DNA of 64,000 nucleotides from Robiginitalea sediminis (GCF_002198115.1 NZ_NGNR01000004.1:180751-244750), one strand, 5' to 3'; counted from the first letter of the stretch, positions 17,423 to 26,879 are shown. Notes: generated by a model from the sequence alone, not told the origin. Translations and numbers: made by a program.

Positions 17423-19528
17423 ATGTCGGAAGAGGAAAAAAAAGAACTGCAGGAAACTGCAGGGGGTAAAGAACAAATCGAAAATACTGAAGCTGTTCCA
17501 CATGGGGGGCCTGAGGTGGACCCGGAGCAAGCGCCTGCCCCACCATCTAAGGAACCTACCGTAGTCTCTAAGGATAAAACCCCTGAAGAACCGGAGCCCG
17601 AACCCGATTCCGCGGAAGCAACGGTCGATGTTGTCCCTGAAGCGACTGAAGCCACCCAAGTGGAAAATCCGGACGACAATCCTGAAAAATCCGATGACGC
17701 CGGGGAAGGAGATGACGATATTGACGCCTCCAATGCCGAAGATGCCGAAGACACCGAGAACGAAAGGCGCCACCACATCCCTTTCCTGGACTACCATGCC
17801 CTGAGTATGGAAAACCTGGTAGGGGAACTGCAGCGGCTGATGCGCACCGAAAAGGTACAGGCCATCCGCAGGCATGTCGATGCCATCAAACACGAGTTCG
17901 ACCTGAAATTCCAGGACTTCCTGGAGCACAAAAAAGAAGAGTTTATAGACCGGGGAGGCCTGGAAAGCGACTTCCGGTATACCTCGGTTACCAAACGGCA
18001 ATTCAATGAGCTCTATGCGGAATACCGGGAAAAACGCAACCAGTATTACCGCAGCCTGGATGCCCAGCTCCAGGAAAACCTGGAAGCCCGTCTGGAGATC
18101 ATAGAAGAGCTCAAAGGCCTGGTCAACATGGAGGAGGACATGAACTCTACCTACAAGAATTTTAAGGCCCTCCAGGACCGGTGGCGCAAAGCGGGGCCCA
18201 TCCCCCGTAACCGCTACAACGATGTTTGGCGAACCTACCAGCACCACGTGGAGATCTTCTACGATTTCCTCTCCTTAAACCGCGAACTGCGCGACCTGGA
18301 CTTTAAGCACAACCTGGAGGAAAAGGAAAAAATCGTAGCCCGGGCTGAGGCCCTGGTGGAGGATCCGGACCTCAGCCGTGCCTTCCGGGAGCTGCAGACC
18401 CTGCACAAGGTCTGGAAAGAGGAATTGGGGCCTGTGGCCAAGGAACACCGAAAAGCCATCTGGGAGCGCTTCAGTGCGGCTACGCGGGCCATGCACCAAA
18501 GGCGGCAGGAGCAGGACCAGGAACTGGAGAAGCGGTATGAGGCTAACCTGGAGGTCAAAAAAGACCTCATCGATAAAATTGCTGCTATTGCAGGGGCAGC
18601 TGCCGATAACCACCGGGGGATCCAACAGCAGATCCGCGAAGTGGAAGCCCTCAGGGAACAATTCTTCCAGGCCGGCAAAGTTCCCCAAAAGGACAACGAA
18701 CCCACCTGGCAGGCGTTCAAGGGGGCGGTCCGGCAGTTCAACCGGAACAAGAACGCCTTTTACAAGACCCTCAAAAAAGAACAACAGACCAACCTGGATC
18801 GAAAGCGCGCCTTACTGGATCAAGCCCTTGCGTTGAAGGACAGCGAAGACTGGGATGCCACCACCCCCAAAATGAAACAAATCCAGAAGGAATGGAAACA
18901 GGTGGGGCATGTGCCCCGCAAGTATTCCGACAAAATCTGGAAGCAGTTCAAGGAAGCGTGCAACCACTACTTCGACCGGCTCCATGCCCAGCGCAATTCC
19001 GCTCAGGAAGGTCAGCAGGAAAACCTCAGGGCCAAGGATGGTATCCTGGAGGAACTCAAAGCATTCCAGCTCAGCGGGGACAAGGAAAAAGACCTGGAAA
19101 AAATCCGGGATTTTATCGGCCGGTGGAAATCCCACGGCCGGGTTCCCAACAACCGCAAACACCTGAATTCCAAATTCTTCAAGATTGTCGAGGCCCTGAT
19201 GCGCAAGCTCGGGATCTCCCGGGAGGAGGCTGAAATCATCAAATACGGCAATAAGATCCAGCAACTGGCCAAAGAGGAGGACGCCAGGGCTGTGGAATAC
19301 GAAAGGCAGGCCATCCGCAAACGGATCGAAGAGTATAAAAACGAAATCCGCCAGTTGGAAAACAACCTGGAGTTTTTTTCGGGGAGTACTGAAGGCAACC
19401 CCCTGGTACAGGAGGTGGTAGAAAAGATCGACCGCCAGAAAGCCGCGCTGGATTCGTGGAAAGCCAAATTAAAGAAGCTCAACATCCTCAGGCACAACCT
19501 GGAACGCGAAAGTCAGGAAGAGGAATAA
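17423..19528 (+). CDS. DUF349 repeat protein
   Basis: A 701-residue cytoplasmic protein. The first 115 or so residues are extremely acidic and low in complexity (Glu/Asp/Pro/Ala-rich, presumably disordered). The rest is a helical array of at least five DUF349 repeats, each built around a W-K/R-x-x-G-P/x-V/I-P motif: RWRKAGPIPRNRYNDVW, WKEELGPVAKEHRKAIW, QAGKVPQKDNEPTWQAF, EWKQVGHVPRKYSDKIW and RWKSHGRVPNNRKHLNSKF. Long charged coiled-coil-like stretches separate the repeats. The biochemical role in Bacteroidota is unknown to me. An in-frame GTG at 17420 precedes the ATG. Its stop is 3 bases from the stop of convergent rimO. Confidence 0.88.
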   Translation: MSEEEKKELQETAGGKEQIENTEAVPHGGPEVDPEQAPAPPSKEPTVVSKDKTPEEPEPEPDSAEATVDVVPEATEATQVENPDDNPEKSDDAGEGDDDIDASNAEDAEDTENERRHHIPFLDYHALSMENLVGELQRLMRTEKVQAIRRHVDAIKHEFDLKFQDFLEHKKEEFIDRGGLESDFRYTSVTKRQFNELYAEYREKRNQYYRSLDAQLQENLEARLEIIEELKGLVNMEEDMNSTYKNFKALQDRWRKAGPIPRNRYNDVWRTYQHHVEIFYDFLSLNRELRDLDFKHNLEEKEKIVARAEALVEDPDLSRAFRELQTLHKVWKEELGPVAKEHRKAIWERFSAATRAMHQRRQEQDQELEKRYEANLEVKKDLIDKIAAIAGAAADNHRGIQQQIREVEALREQFFQAGKVPQKDNEPTWQAFKGAVRQFNRNKNAFYKTLKKEQQTNLDRKRALLDQALALKDSEDWDATTPKMKQIQKEWKQVGHVPRKYSDKIWKQFKEACNHYFDRLHAQRNSAQEGQQENLRAKDGILEELKAFQLSGDKEKDLEKIRDFIGRWKSHGRVPNNRKHLNSKFFKIVEALMRKLGISREEAEIIKYGNKIQQLAKEEDARAVEYERQAIRKRIEEYKNEIRQLENNLEFFSGSTEGNPLVQEVVEKIDRQKAALDSWKAKLKKLNILRHNLERESQEEE

Positions 19529-19531
19529 AAC

Positions 19532-20833
19532 CTATTCCACCACCCCGTAAAGGTCATAATCCGTGGCTTCTGTGATGCGGACAGTGGCAAAATCCCCAAC
19601 CCTCAGATACGCCGATCCGGCCGGGATACGCACCTCATTGTCCACGTCCGGGGAATCGTATTCCGTCCTGCCCACATAGTGGTCCCCTTCCTTGCGGTCT
19701 ATAATACACTTGAGACGCTGCCCGATGCGCTTCTGGTTGGCTTCCCAGGAAATACGCGCCTGCAGTTCCATAACCGCATTGGCCCGTTCCTGTTTTACTT
19801 CCGCCGGGACATCGTCTTCCAGCCCAAAGGCATGGGTATTCTCCTCATGGCTGTAGGTGAAACAGCCCAGGCGGTCGAACCGGGTGCGTTCCACCCAATC
19901 CATAAGGGTTTGGAAATCCGCCTCTGTCTCCCCCGGATACCCTACTATCAGGGTGGTACGGATGGCCATCTCCGGAACGGCCTCGCGGAAGTCCGCCAAT
20001 AGTTTCTCGGTCCGGGCCTGGGTGGTCCCGCGGCGCATACTTCTCAGGATGGGATCGGAAATATGCTGGAGAGGGATATCGATATAGTTGCAGACCTTGG
20101 GCTCTTCCCGCATCACCTGAAGGACATCCATGGGGAAGCCCGCCGGAAAGGCATAATGCAGCCGGATCCAGTCGATCCCCTCTATCCTGGCCAGTTCCCG
20201 CAGCAGGCGGGCCAGGGCCCGTTCGCGATAGAGGTCGAGGCCGTAATAGGTCAGGTCCTGGGCAATTAGGATGAGTTCTCGCACGCCTTTGGCCGCCAGT
20301 TGACGGGTTTCCTCCACCAATTCCTCCACCGGCTTGCTCCGGTGCTTGCCCCGCATCAGCGGGATGGCACAGAAGGAGCAGGGGCGGTCGCACCCCTCAG
20401 CGATTTTCAGGTATGCGTAGTGGGAAGGGGTAGTAGTCAGCCGCTCCCCTACCAATTCGTGCCGGTAATCGGCCCCCAGGGCCTTAAGCAGCCGGGGCAG
20501 GTCCCGGGTGCCGAAATAGGCATCCACATTGGGGATTTCCTTTTCCAGGTCCGGCTTGTAGCGCTCGCTCAGGCAACCGGTCACAAAAACCTGGTCTACC
20601 AACCCATCTTCCTTGCGCTGCACGTAATCCAGGATGGTGTTGACGCTTTCCTCCTTGGCATTGTCGATAAACCCACAGGTGTTGATCACCACGATATTGC
20701 CCTCGCCTTCGTGGACCACGTCTTTGTTGCCGGCCTTGAGTTGCCCCATCAGGACCTCAGAATCGTACAGATTCTTGGAGCACCCGAGGGTGACGACATT
20801 GATGCGGTTCCGTTTACTGGATTTGGTGCGCAT
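19532..20833 (-). CDS. rimO: Ribosomal protein S12 methylthiotransferase
   Basis: A 433-residue radical-SAM methylthiotransferase that adds a methylthio group to an aspartate of ribosomal protein S12. The N-terminal UPF0004 domain carries three cluster cysteines (Cys18 in TLGCSKN, Cys53 in INTCGFID, Cys87 in VTGCLSE); the radical SAM motif is Cys148/152/155 in EGCDRPCSFCAIP; a TRAM-type RNA-binding domain forms the C-terminus. TLGCSKNxxDSE is the RimO form rather than MiaB. The start at 20833 is preferred over the TTG at 20884 because an exact -7 box lies between them. It converges on the DUF349 gene with a 3-base gap and no terminator. Confidence 0.94.
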   Translation of the reverse strand: MRTKSSKRNRINVVTLGCSKNLYDSEVLMGQLKAGNKDVVHEGEGNIVVINTCGFIDNAKEESVNTILDYVQRKEDGLVDQVFVTGCLSERYKPDLEKEIPNVDAYFGTRDLPRLLKALGADYRHELVGERLTTTPSHYAYLKIAEGCDRPCSFCAIPLMRGKHRSKPVEELVEETRQLAAKGVRELILIAQDLTYYGLDLYRERALARLLRELARIEGIDWIRLHYAFPAGFPMDVLQVMREEPKVCNYIDIPLQHISDPILRSMRRGTTQARTEKLLADFREAVPEMAIRTTLIVGYPGETEADFQTLMDWVERTRFDRLGCFTYSHEENTHAFGLEDDVPAEVKQERANAVMELQARISWEANQKRIGQRLKCIIDRKEGDHYVGRTEYDSPDVDNEVRIPAGSAYLRVGDFATVRITEATDYDLYGVVE

Positions 20834-20852
20834 ATAGCTTACAATGAGGGCG

Positions 20853-20860
20853 CAAAGGTA
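20853..20860 (-). promoter_or_regulatory. -7 promoter element TACCTTTG for rimO
   Basis: Read on the minus strand, TACCTTTG matches TAnnTTTG exactly, 19 bases before the rimO ATG at 20833. It supports that start codon. Confidence 0.5.
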
Positions 20861-20924
20861 CAAACTTAAGCGTGTATTGCGCATAGGGGCAGACGAATTT
20901 GCCGCGCCCGGACGTTATAGGGCT

Positions 20925-22043
20925 ATGAAGCACTCATACTTTTATCAGAAGTCCGTTAGAATGTTCCTGGCCGGGGTTTTGTGCCTGGGGTTATCACAGG
21001 CCTGCTCCAACGATGCCGAACCCGTCCCGGACATGCCCGACCCCGTTTCCCAACCCTATTTTCCTTCTGATGACCCGGGGGTAGTATGGGAAACCCTCTC
21101 CCCTTCGAATCTGGGGTGGGATGCCGATGCGGGCATGGCTCTTGACGAATTCCTGGAGGAGAGCGGCACCAAGGCATTTATCATCCTTGTGGGAGGGCGC
21201 ATGGCCCGGGAAACCTATTTTGGCACCTTCACCCAAGACAGTGTCTGGTACTGGGCCTCTGCGGGTAAAACGCTCACCGCATTCACCGTTGGCCAGGCCC
21301 GGGAAGACGGCCTGCTACAGCTGGAGGACCAGACCTCAGAGTACTTAGGGGAAGGTTGGACTGCCGGGGCCCTGCAGCAGGAAAACCTTATTACCATAGG
21401 TCACCAATTGCGCATGACCACGGGACTTAATGAACTATTCTTCGACTGCGTGGAACCCGATTGTCTCCGCTACCTTGCCAATGCCGGAACCCGCTGGGCC
21501 TACCACAACGGACCCTATACGCTATTGGAGTCCGTAGTATCGGCTGCATCCGGGGAAACATGGAGTGCCTACTTCAACCGTAAACTGCGGGACCCTATCG
21601 GGATGGATGGCTTCTGGAGAAGTACCAATGGAAAAAACAATGTCTATTTCAGTACGGCAAGGAGTATGGCCCGTTTCGGGTGGCTGGTTCTAAATAAGGG
21701 CACCTGGGGGGAGCAGGTTATCCTCTCCGACCGGGCTTATCAACAAGCTATGCTGACACCTTCCCAGAACCTGAACCGATCCTACGGGTACCTATGGTGG
21801 CTCAACGGCCAGCCGGGTTATATGCTTCCGGGCTCCCGTGAAGGTTTTGACGGACCTTTATTTCCCGACGCCCCGGAGGACATGGTGGCAGGGTTGGGTA
21901 AAAATGACCAGAAACTCTACCTGGTCCCTTCCATGGACCTGGTGGTGATCCGGATGGGCAATGATGCCGGGGCCAATCAGGCAGGGCCCTCAAGCTACGA
22001 CAATACCCTTTGGCAACACCTGAATGCCTATTTGCGGCTTTAA
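20925..22043 (+). CDS. Serine hydrolase, beta-lactamase (class C)-like lipoprotein
   Basis: A 372-residue protein of the beta-lactamase/D-aminopeptidase fold. The nucleophile motif SxxK is Ser112-Ala-Gly-Lys115 in YWASAGKTLT, and the YxN motif is visible as AYHNGPYTLLE. The N-terminus is a lipoprotein signal ending at Cys27 (GLSQACSND), so it should be anchored in the periplasm or outer membrane. Family members include esterases, peptidases and true lactamases; the substrate is not predictable. The ATG at 20925 is chosen for the signal peptide; the frame is open upstream to 20844, which would overlap the rimO promoter. It converges on the amidase gene with a 2-base gap. Confidence 0.9.
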   Translation: MKHSYFYQKSVRMFLAGVLCLGLSQACSNDAEPVPDMPDPVSQPYFPSDDPGVVWETLSPSNLGWDADAGMALDEFLEESGTKAFIILVGGRMARETYFGTFTQDSVWYWASAGKTLTAFTVGQAREDGLLQLEDQTSEYLGEGWTAGALQQENLITIGHQLRMTTGLNELFFDCVEPDCLRYLANAGTRWAYHNGPYTLLESVVSAASGETWSAYFNRKLRDPIGMDGFWRSTNGKNNVYFSTARSMARFGWLVLNKGTWGEQVILSDRAYQQAMLTPSQNLNRSYGYLWWLNGQPGYMLPGSREGFDGPLFPDAPEDMVAGLGKNDQKLYLVPSMDLVVIRMGNDAGANQAGPSSYDNTLWQHLNAYLRL

Positions 22044-22045
22044 AC

Positions 22046-23800
22046 TTAATCTGTGTACCCCTGCGGCATTTGCCGAAAAGGACCCAGGGCTTCAAAGCCT
22101 GCCCCGTACCGGAGCAGCTCCAACTCCTGAAAACGGCGGGCGATAAACGTCAGGTTGGCCGGTTGGCCGTCCGGGCGGTATCCCATGGGTACCCCCAGGG
22201 CCGGGTATCGGGCCACGGCGGCCAGCCCGGCGTGCTGGTTGTTGACGCTCAGGACAGCGTGCACCCCTTCCTGGAAAGCCCCTTCGAAAAATCCCATACC
22301 GAGGCGCTGCAGCCGTCTGCGGAGCACCGGCAAGCTGTCTGCCGGGGTGGTGTCGGCAAGGATTCCCTCAAGCCGTCCTTGTCCGTATGGCGCGCGCAGC
22401 AGGCTGTCCTCCCGGTTAAAAGCAATTACGTCTGCCACCGAGGCAACCGGAACGGCAGCCGTATCCCGGACCCGGTCAGACAGGTACTGCGGCAAATCCT
22501 GCCGCATATCCCCGTTCAGGAGTTGGGTAAACCCTTCCAACTCGGTATCCGGAGGGGTAAACGGTACGATCTGCGCCCCGGCGGCTCGCAGGGCATCCAC
22601 GGCCACTCGGTAGAGGCTATCCGACTCCAGTAAGGATTCGAAAACCCCGAACCGCAACCCGGCCAGGGAGGTATCTTCCGGGAGGTACCACTGGCCCTCA
22701 TACTGGGCATTGACCGATTTGGTATCCTGCTCGTCGTATCCCATCATGGCATCCAGGAGGATCCCGGTATCCGAAACAAAACGGGTCATGGGGCCAGGGG
22801 TATCCAGGGTCCCGGAGATGGGGACAATCCCGGTCCGGCTCAACACGCCCACAGTAGGCTTCAGACCCACCACCGAATTCTGGCCCGAAGGGGAAAGGAT
22901 GGATCCCGAAGTCTCAGTCCCTACCGCTGCAATGGCATAGCCGGCGGCGATAGCTGTTCCACTGCCCGAGCTGGAGCCCCCGGTTTCGAACTGGCGCCTG
23001 CCGTAAGGGTTCAGGGTTTGCCCGCCTATGGCGCTGTAACCCACGGGGCATCCGGAACAGAAATAATAGGCCCACTCGCTCAGGTTGACCTTCCCCAGGA
23101 TAACAGCCCCTTTTCCCTTCAGTTGTTGTACGATAAAGGCATCTTCAGGGGTATGGTCCGCAAGGGCAAGGGCCCCGGCCGTGGTGGGCATCCCCTCGGT
23201 ATCGATGTTGTCCTTGAGCAATACGGGCATCCCGAAAACCGGGTGGCGCGGGGCCCCCGGGTTGGCGGCCAGCAGGCTGTCGGAGCGACGTGCCTGGGCA
23301 ATGGCCTCAGGGTTCAGTGCCAAAATGGTATTGAGGTAGGTATCCCGGTTTAGTTCGTACCTGTAGATACGGGAGAGGAAAAACAGGGTTAGTTCCTCGT
23401 ACGTATAAAGCCCGCCCCGGATATCCTCCTGGATTTCCGGGATACTGCGAGGCAGAACCCAGTCCCGAAGCTGTTCATACCGCTGCGGGTCCAGAGCTTT
23501 GGAAGCTCCTGCCAGGGGTTCGAAAATCGTATTCTTATCGCTTATCCGGGATTGGATAAGCTTATAGCGCATCCTGGCAATGGGGTGGTCCCGGTTTGCT
23601 TCCAGCTCGGGCCCCTGGTCGTAGGGCTCCCAAAGGGAAGGGGCCTGGGTTGTTTCTGGTGGGATTACCTCAGGGGTATCGGGTACTTCCTGTGGCTCAG
23701 GGACGGTTTTCACGTCCTGGCAGCCTGACATGATAAGAAATAATACAACGGTAAATACCCCGAGTGCACGAGGTGGAAAGAAGGTGGGTTGGGTTTTCAT
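22046..23800 (-). CDS. Amidase-signature family lipoprotein
   Basis: A 584-residue amidase-signature hydrolase with the full catalytic triad: Lys196 in GMPVLLKDNIDTEG, cis-Ser276 in TGGSSSGSGTAIAAG, and nucleophile Ser300 in GTETSGSILSPSG; the Ser-Ser spacing of 24 equals that of fatty-acid amide hydrolase. The N-terminus is a lipoprotein signal with Cys27 (LFLIMSGCQD) followed by a Pro/Glu-rich linker, so the enzyme is exported and lipid-anchored. Its substrate (amide, peptide or ester) is unknown. The start at 23800 is preferred over 23839 because it places the signal peptide correctly. It lies just downstream of ftsY on the same strand. Confidence 0.92.
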   Translation of the reverse strand: MKTQPTFFPPRALGVFTVVLFLIMSGCQDVKTVPEPQEVPDTPEVIPPETTQAPSLWEPYDQGPELEANRDHPIARMRYKLIQSRISDKNTIFEPLAGASKALDPQRYEQLRDWVLPRSIPEIQEDIRGGLYTYEELTLFFLSRIYRYELNRDTYLNTILALNPEAIAQARRSDSLLAANPGAPRHPVFGMPVLLKDNIDTEGMPTTAGALALADHTPEDAFIVQQLKGKGAVILGKVNLSEWAYYFCSGCPVGYSAIGGQTLNPYGRRQFETGGSSSGSGTAIAAGYAIAAVGTETSGSILSPSGQNSVVGLKPTVGVLSRTGIVPISGTLDTPGPMTRFVSDTGILLDAMMGYDEQDTKSVNAQYEGQWYLPEDTSLAGLRFGVFESLLESDSLYRVAVDALRAAGAQIVPFTPPDTELEGFTQLLNGDMRQDLPQYLSDRVRDTAAVPVASVADVIAFNREDSLLRAPYGQGRLEGILADTTPADSLPVLRRRLQRLGMGFFEGAFQEGVHAVLSVNNQHAGLAAVARYPALGVPMGYRPDGQPANLTFIARRFQELELLRYGAGFEALGPFRQMPQGYTD

Positions 23801-23863
23801 ATCCCGGGTTTTTAGGTGAAAGCTGCCAGCGCCTCCCACTGCAACCCGGAACCATCCCCGGTA

Positions 23864-24826
23864 TCAGCTTTTGGCCTGGAAAAACGAATCTACGAATTCG
23901 TATTTATTAAAGACCTGTAAATCTTCAAGTCCTTCCCCAACGCCAATGTATTTCACCGGAATCTGGAACTGGTCGGAAATCCCGATTACCACTCCCCCTT
24001 TGGCGGTACCGTCCAGCTTGGTAATAGCCAGAGCATTGACCTCGGTTGCCTGGGTAAATTGGCGGGCCTGTTCGAAGGCATTCTGGCCTGTAGACCCATC
24101 CAGAACCAGCAAAACCTCATGGGGCGCGTCCGGGATCACTTTCTGCATCACCCGCTTTACCTTGGAGAGCTCGTTCATCAGGTTTACCTTGTTGTGTAAC
24201 CGCCCGGCCGTGTCCACCAGGACCACATCGGCCCCCTGGGAAACCGCCGAGGTCAGGGTATCGAAAGCCACCGACGCCGGGTCGCTGCCCATCTTCTGCT
24301 TTACGATGGGGACCCCTACCCTTCCGGCCCAGATCTCGAGTTGCTCAATAGCAGCCGCCCGGAAGGTATCCGCAGCTCCCAATACGACATTTTTACCTTG
24401 TAACTTAAACTGGTGGGCCAGTTTACCAATGGTGGTGGTCTTGCCTACCCCGTTTACCCCCACTACCATAATGACATAGGGGCCTTCCACCTCGGGCAGT
24501 TGGAGTTCCGAGGCCTCCCCGGACTCCGTTTCGGACAGCAACCCGGCTATTTCTTCACGCAGGATGCGGTCCAGCTCTTCGGTGCCCAGGTACTTGTCCC
24601 GGGACACCCGGGCTTCGATCCGCTCGATGATCTTCAGGGTGGTATTGACCCCCACATCGGACCGTACCAGCACTTCTTCCAGTTCGTCCAGCACCTGGTC
24701 GTCTACCTTGGACTTGCCGACCACGGCCTTACTCAGCTTGGAGAAAAAACTCGTGCTGGACTTCTCCAGGCCCTTGTCCAGGGTTTCCTTCTTATCCGAG
24801 GAAAAGATTTTCTTGAATAAACTCAT
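23864..24826 (-). CDS. ftsY: Signal recognition particle receptor FtsY
   Basis: A 320-residue SRP-type GTPase that docks ribosome-nascent chain complexes at the membrane. The NG domain is complete: the P-loop GVNGVGKTTTIGKLA, the DTAGRLHNKVNLM G3 region, TKLDGTAKGG (G4), and the closing IKYIGVGE-type segment VKYIGVGEGLEDL. The acidic A domain of E. coli FtsY is missing; only a short basic N-terminal stretch precedes the N domain, as is usual in Bacteroidota. It is separated from the ribosomal-protein operon by a terminator and has a near -7 box (TATCTTTA, 24846-24853) of its own. Confidence 0.96.
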   Translation of the reverse strand: MSLFKKIFSSDKKETLDKGLEKSSTSFFSKLSKAVVGKSKVDDQVLDELEEVLVRSDVGVNTTLKIIERIEARVSRDKYLGTEELDRILREEIAGLLSETESGEASELQLPEVEGPYVIMVVGVNGVGKTTTIGKLAHQFKLQGKNVVLGAADTFRAAAIEQLEIWAGRVGVPIVKQKMGSDPASVAFDTLTSAVSQGADVVLVDTAGRLHNKVNLMNELSKVKRVMQKVIPDAPHEVLLVLDGSTGQNAFEQARQFTQATEVNALAITKLDGTAKGGVVIGISDQFQIPVKYIGVGEGLEDLQVFNKYEFVDSFFQAKS

Positions 24827-24903
24827 GGGGTCTCAGGATGGGATGTAAAGATAGGATATTCTTAAAACCCGGGTTGGGGTAAAAAACGCAAAAAGGCAGT
24901 CAT

Positions 24904-24931
24904 AAAAAAAGCCTTCCCGGGGGAAGGCTTT
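24904..24931 (-). terminator. Intrinsic terminator of the L28-L33-DUF4295 operon
   Basis: Read on the minus strand, AAAGCCTTCCC, a 2-base loop and GGGAAGGCTTT form an 11-bp stem followed by a T-tract (TTTTTTT). It lies between the DUF4295 stop (24953) and the ftsY start (24826). Confidence 0.85.
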
Positions 24932-24952
24932 GACTTGTATACGTGGCCGGTC

Positions 24953-25105
24953 TTATTTCTGGGACAGCCATTCGTTAACTAACTCGGGTGCCATTACCGC
25001 TTCTACGAAGGTGTAGGCTCCGGACTTAGGGGATTTTACCATCTTGATGGCCTTGGTGAGCCTCTTGGAAGAGGATTGCAGTGTTGCTACGGTTTTCTTA
25101 GCCAT
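24953..25105 (-). CDS. DUF4295 small protein
   Basis: A 50-residue basic protein, MAKKTVATLQSSSKRLTKAI at the N-terminus and ending NEWLSQK. It matches the DUF4295 family, which in Bacteroidota regularly follows rpmB and rpmG; a ribosome-associated role is often assumed but I know of no direct proof. It follows L33 by 11 bases and is the last gene before the terminator. Confidence 0.88.
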   Translation of the reverse strand: MAKKTVATLQSSSKRLTKAIKMVKSPKSGAYTFVEAVMAPELVNEWLSQK

Positions 25106-25114
25106 GGTTCGAAA

Positions 25115-25297
25115 TTATTTAATTTCCTTATGTACGGTCATACGCTTGAGGATCGGGTTGAATTTCTTCAATTCCATCCGGTCCGGCGTGTTCTTCTTGT
25201 TCTTGGTGGTGATATACCGGGAAGTTCCGGGCATCCCGGACTCCTTGTGCTCGGTGCACTCGAGGATCACCTGTACTCTGTTGCCTTTCTTTGCCAT
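25115..25297 (-). CDS. rpmG: 50S ribosomal protein L33
   Basis: A 60-residue L33 with the recognisable order [36 protein letters not shown] and a C-terminal [16 protein letters not shown]. It lacks the two CxxC pairs of the zinc-binding form and has only one cysteine, so it is the zinc-free type. It lies between L28 and DUF4295 in one operon. Confidence 0.95.
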   Translation of the reverse strand: MAKKGNRVQVILECTEHKESGMPGTSRYITTKNKKNTPDRMELKKFNPILKRMTVHKEIK

Positions 25298-25323
25298 CTT
25301 CGCGTTGCTTTAGGGGCGGGTGG

Positions 25324-25560
25324 TTACTGAAGGATTCCCTTTTGCTTTGCTTCTTTCAGCACCGCGGAAATCCCCTTCTTGTTGATCGCTTTCAAAGCCT
25401 TTGCAGAGACCTTCAGCGTAATCCAGCGGTCTTCCTCAGGGATGTAGAACCGCTTTTTGGAAAGGTTTACGTCAAACCTTCTTTTGGTCTTATTGATGGA
25501 AAAAGAAACATTGTTCCCGAATTGGGCCTTTTTCCCGGTGAGTTCGCAGACTTTGGACAT
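25324..25560 (-). CDS. rpmB: 50S ribosomal protein L28
   Basis: A 78-residue L28: MSKVCELTGKKAQFGNNVS, the RRFDVNLSKKRFYIPEED core, and the helical WITLKVSAKALKAINKKG end. The single N-terminal cysteine indicates the zinc-free form, consistent with the L33 here. It is the first gene of the L28-L33-DUF4295 operon and has a strong promoter upstream. Confidence 0.96.
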   Translation of the reverse strand: MSKVCELTGKKAQFGNNVSFSINKTKRRFDVNLSKKRFYIPEEDRWITLKVSAKALKAINKKGISAVLKEAKQKGILQ

Positions 25561-25591
25561 AGCGCTACACTTCTTGGTTCAAAACAGGCTG

Positions 25592-25623
25592 CAAATTTAC
25601 AGCATTTTTAGCGTACCCGCAAA
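25592..25623 (-). promoter_or_regulatory. Full Bacteroidota promoter for the rpmB operon (TTTG, 20 nt, TAAATTTG)
   Basis: On the minus strand TTTG (25623-25620) is followed by a 20-base spacer and TAAATTTG (25599-25592), an exact match to both elements of the Bacteroidota housekeeping promoter. The L28 ATG is 31 bases downstream. Confidence 0.8.
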
Positions 25624-25631
25624 CTTCTTAT

Positions 25632-26879
25632 TCAGATTTTCAGGATTTCCCTGTGAAGCATTTCAAATGCCTTATGCACAGCCTTTTGGACAATCCGTTC
25701 CCGGTGGTTGCCCATGGTGAATTTTTCCGAAATGGTGCCCCCTGGTCCGGCTATGGCCAGGTACACGGTCCCGATAGGCGCATCGGAATCCCCTTTAGCA
25801 GGACCGGCATTCCCCGTCGTGGCAATGGCGAAGTCGGATTGCAAGGATGCCCGCACCCCGTTCGCCATGGCTTCGGCTACCGGGCCACTTACCACGGAAT
25901 GCGCCTCCACCAGTTCCCGGGGTACCCCCAAAAAATCGGTTTTAACATCAGTGGCGTAACTTACTACGCTGCCCCGGAAATAGGCAGAGGCTCCGGGGAC
26001 TGCCGTAATTTGAGCCGCAAGGCGCCCACCGGTAAAGCTTTCAGCCGTGGACAGGGTGAGGCCCTTTCGCGTTAAGATTTTACCCAGGGTTTCTTCCAGG
26101 GCCTCCCCGTCCTCCTCGGCGTGCAGGATATCCGACAGCGCCTCCCGGAGAGTTACCAGGTAGGATTCCAGTTCCGCCTCTAGGGCCTTTAAGTCCGTCC
26201 CTTTTATGGAGAGCCGCAGGCGCACCTTTCCCAGGTTGGGGAGGTAGGCCAGCTTCATGTGCCCGGGCAGGGCGTCTTCCCAAGCCTCAATCCTGTCGGC
26301 AATGGCACTTTCGCCCAGACCATAGGTAATGAGGGTGCGGTAGAGGAGCACAGGACGGGTGAAGGTCTCGGTGATTTTGGGGATCACATGGTTCTGGAAC
26401 AGGGCCTTCATCTCGTAGGGCACGCCTGGGAGGGAGACAAAGACCGCCTTTTTGCCCTGCATCCACATCCCGGGTGCGGTACCATAGGCATTGTGAAGCA
26501 CGGTGGCCCGCGACGGTACCAGGGCCTGCCGCCGGTTGATCTCCGAAATCGGGGTCTTGATAAACCTTCGGAAAAGGGACTCCACATGGGCCAAAACCGC
26601 GGGGTCCGATACCAGGTGGTCTCCCAGGAATTCGCAGAGCGTGTGTTTGGTAATATCGTCCTTGGTAGGGCCCAGCCCCCCGGTGAGTACCACCAGGTCT
26701 GCGCGTGCCTCCGCCTCCTCCAGGGCCTTGAGGATATGCGCCCTATCGTCCTGAACGGAGCTGATCTGGTACACGCTTACCCCGATCTTATGCAGTTCGG
26801 CAGCGATATACGCCGAGTTGGTATCTACGATTTGGCCAATGAGGATCTCGTCGCCAATCGTGATAATCTCAGCATTCAT
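25632..26879 (-). CDS. cinA: CinA-family protein (competence/damage-inducible protein A)
   Basis: A 415-residue two-domain CinA. The N-terminal molybdopterin-binding-like domain (about 1-170) shows IITIGDEILIGQIVDTNSAY and VVLTGGLGPTKDDITKHTL; the C-terminal PncC-like domain (about 255-415) shows STAESFTGGRLAAQITAVPGAS and ATTGNAGPAKGDSDAPIGTVY. PncC deamidates nicotinamide mononucleotide in the pyridine-nucleotide cycle and full-length CinA can have ADP-ribose pyrophosphatase activity. The ATG at 26879 overlaps the stop of the Hpt gene by one base (TGATG), so translation is coupled. Confidence 0.94.
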   Translation of the reverse strand: MNAEIITIGDEILIGQIVDTNSAYIAAELHKIGVSVYQISSVQDDRAHILKALEEAEARADLVVLTGGLGPTKDDITKHTLCEFLGDHLVSDPAVLAHVESLFRRFIKTPISEINRRQALVPSRATVLHNAYGTAPGMWMQGKKAVFVSLPGVPYEMKALFQNHVIPKITETFTRPVLLYRTLITYGLGESAIADRIEAWEDALPGHMKLAYLPNLGKVRLRLSIKGTDLKALEAELESYLVTLREALSDILHAEEDGEALEETLGKILTRKGLTLSTAESFTGGRLAAQITAVPGASAYFRGSVVSYATDVKTDFLGVPRELVEAHSVVSGPVAEAMANGVRASLQSDFAIATTGNAGPAKGDSDAPIGTVYLAIAGPGGTISEKFTMGNHRERIVQKAVHKAFEMLHREILKI

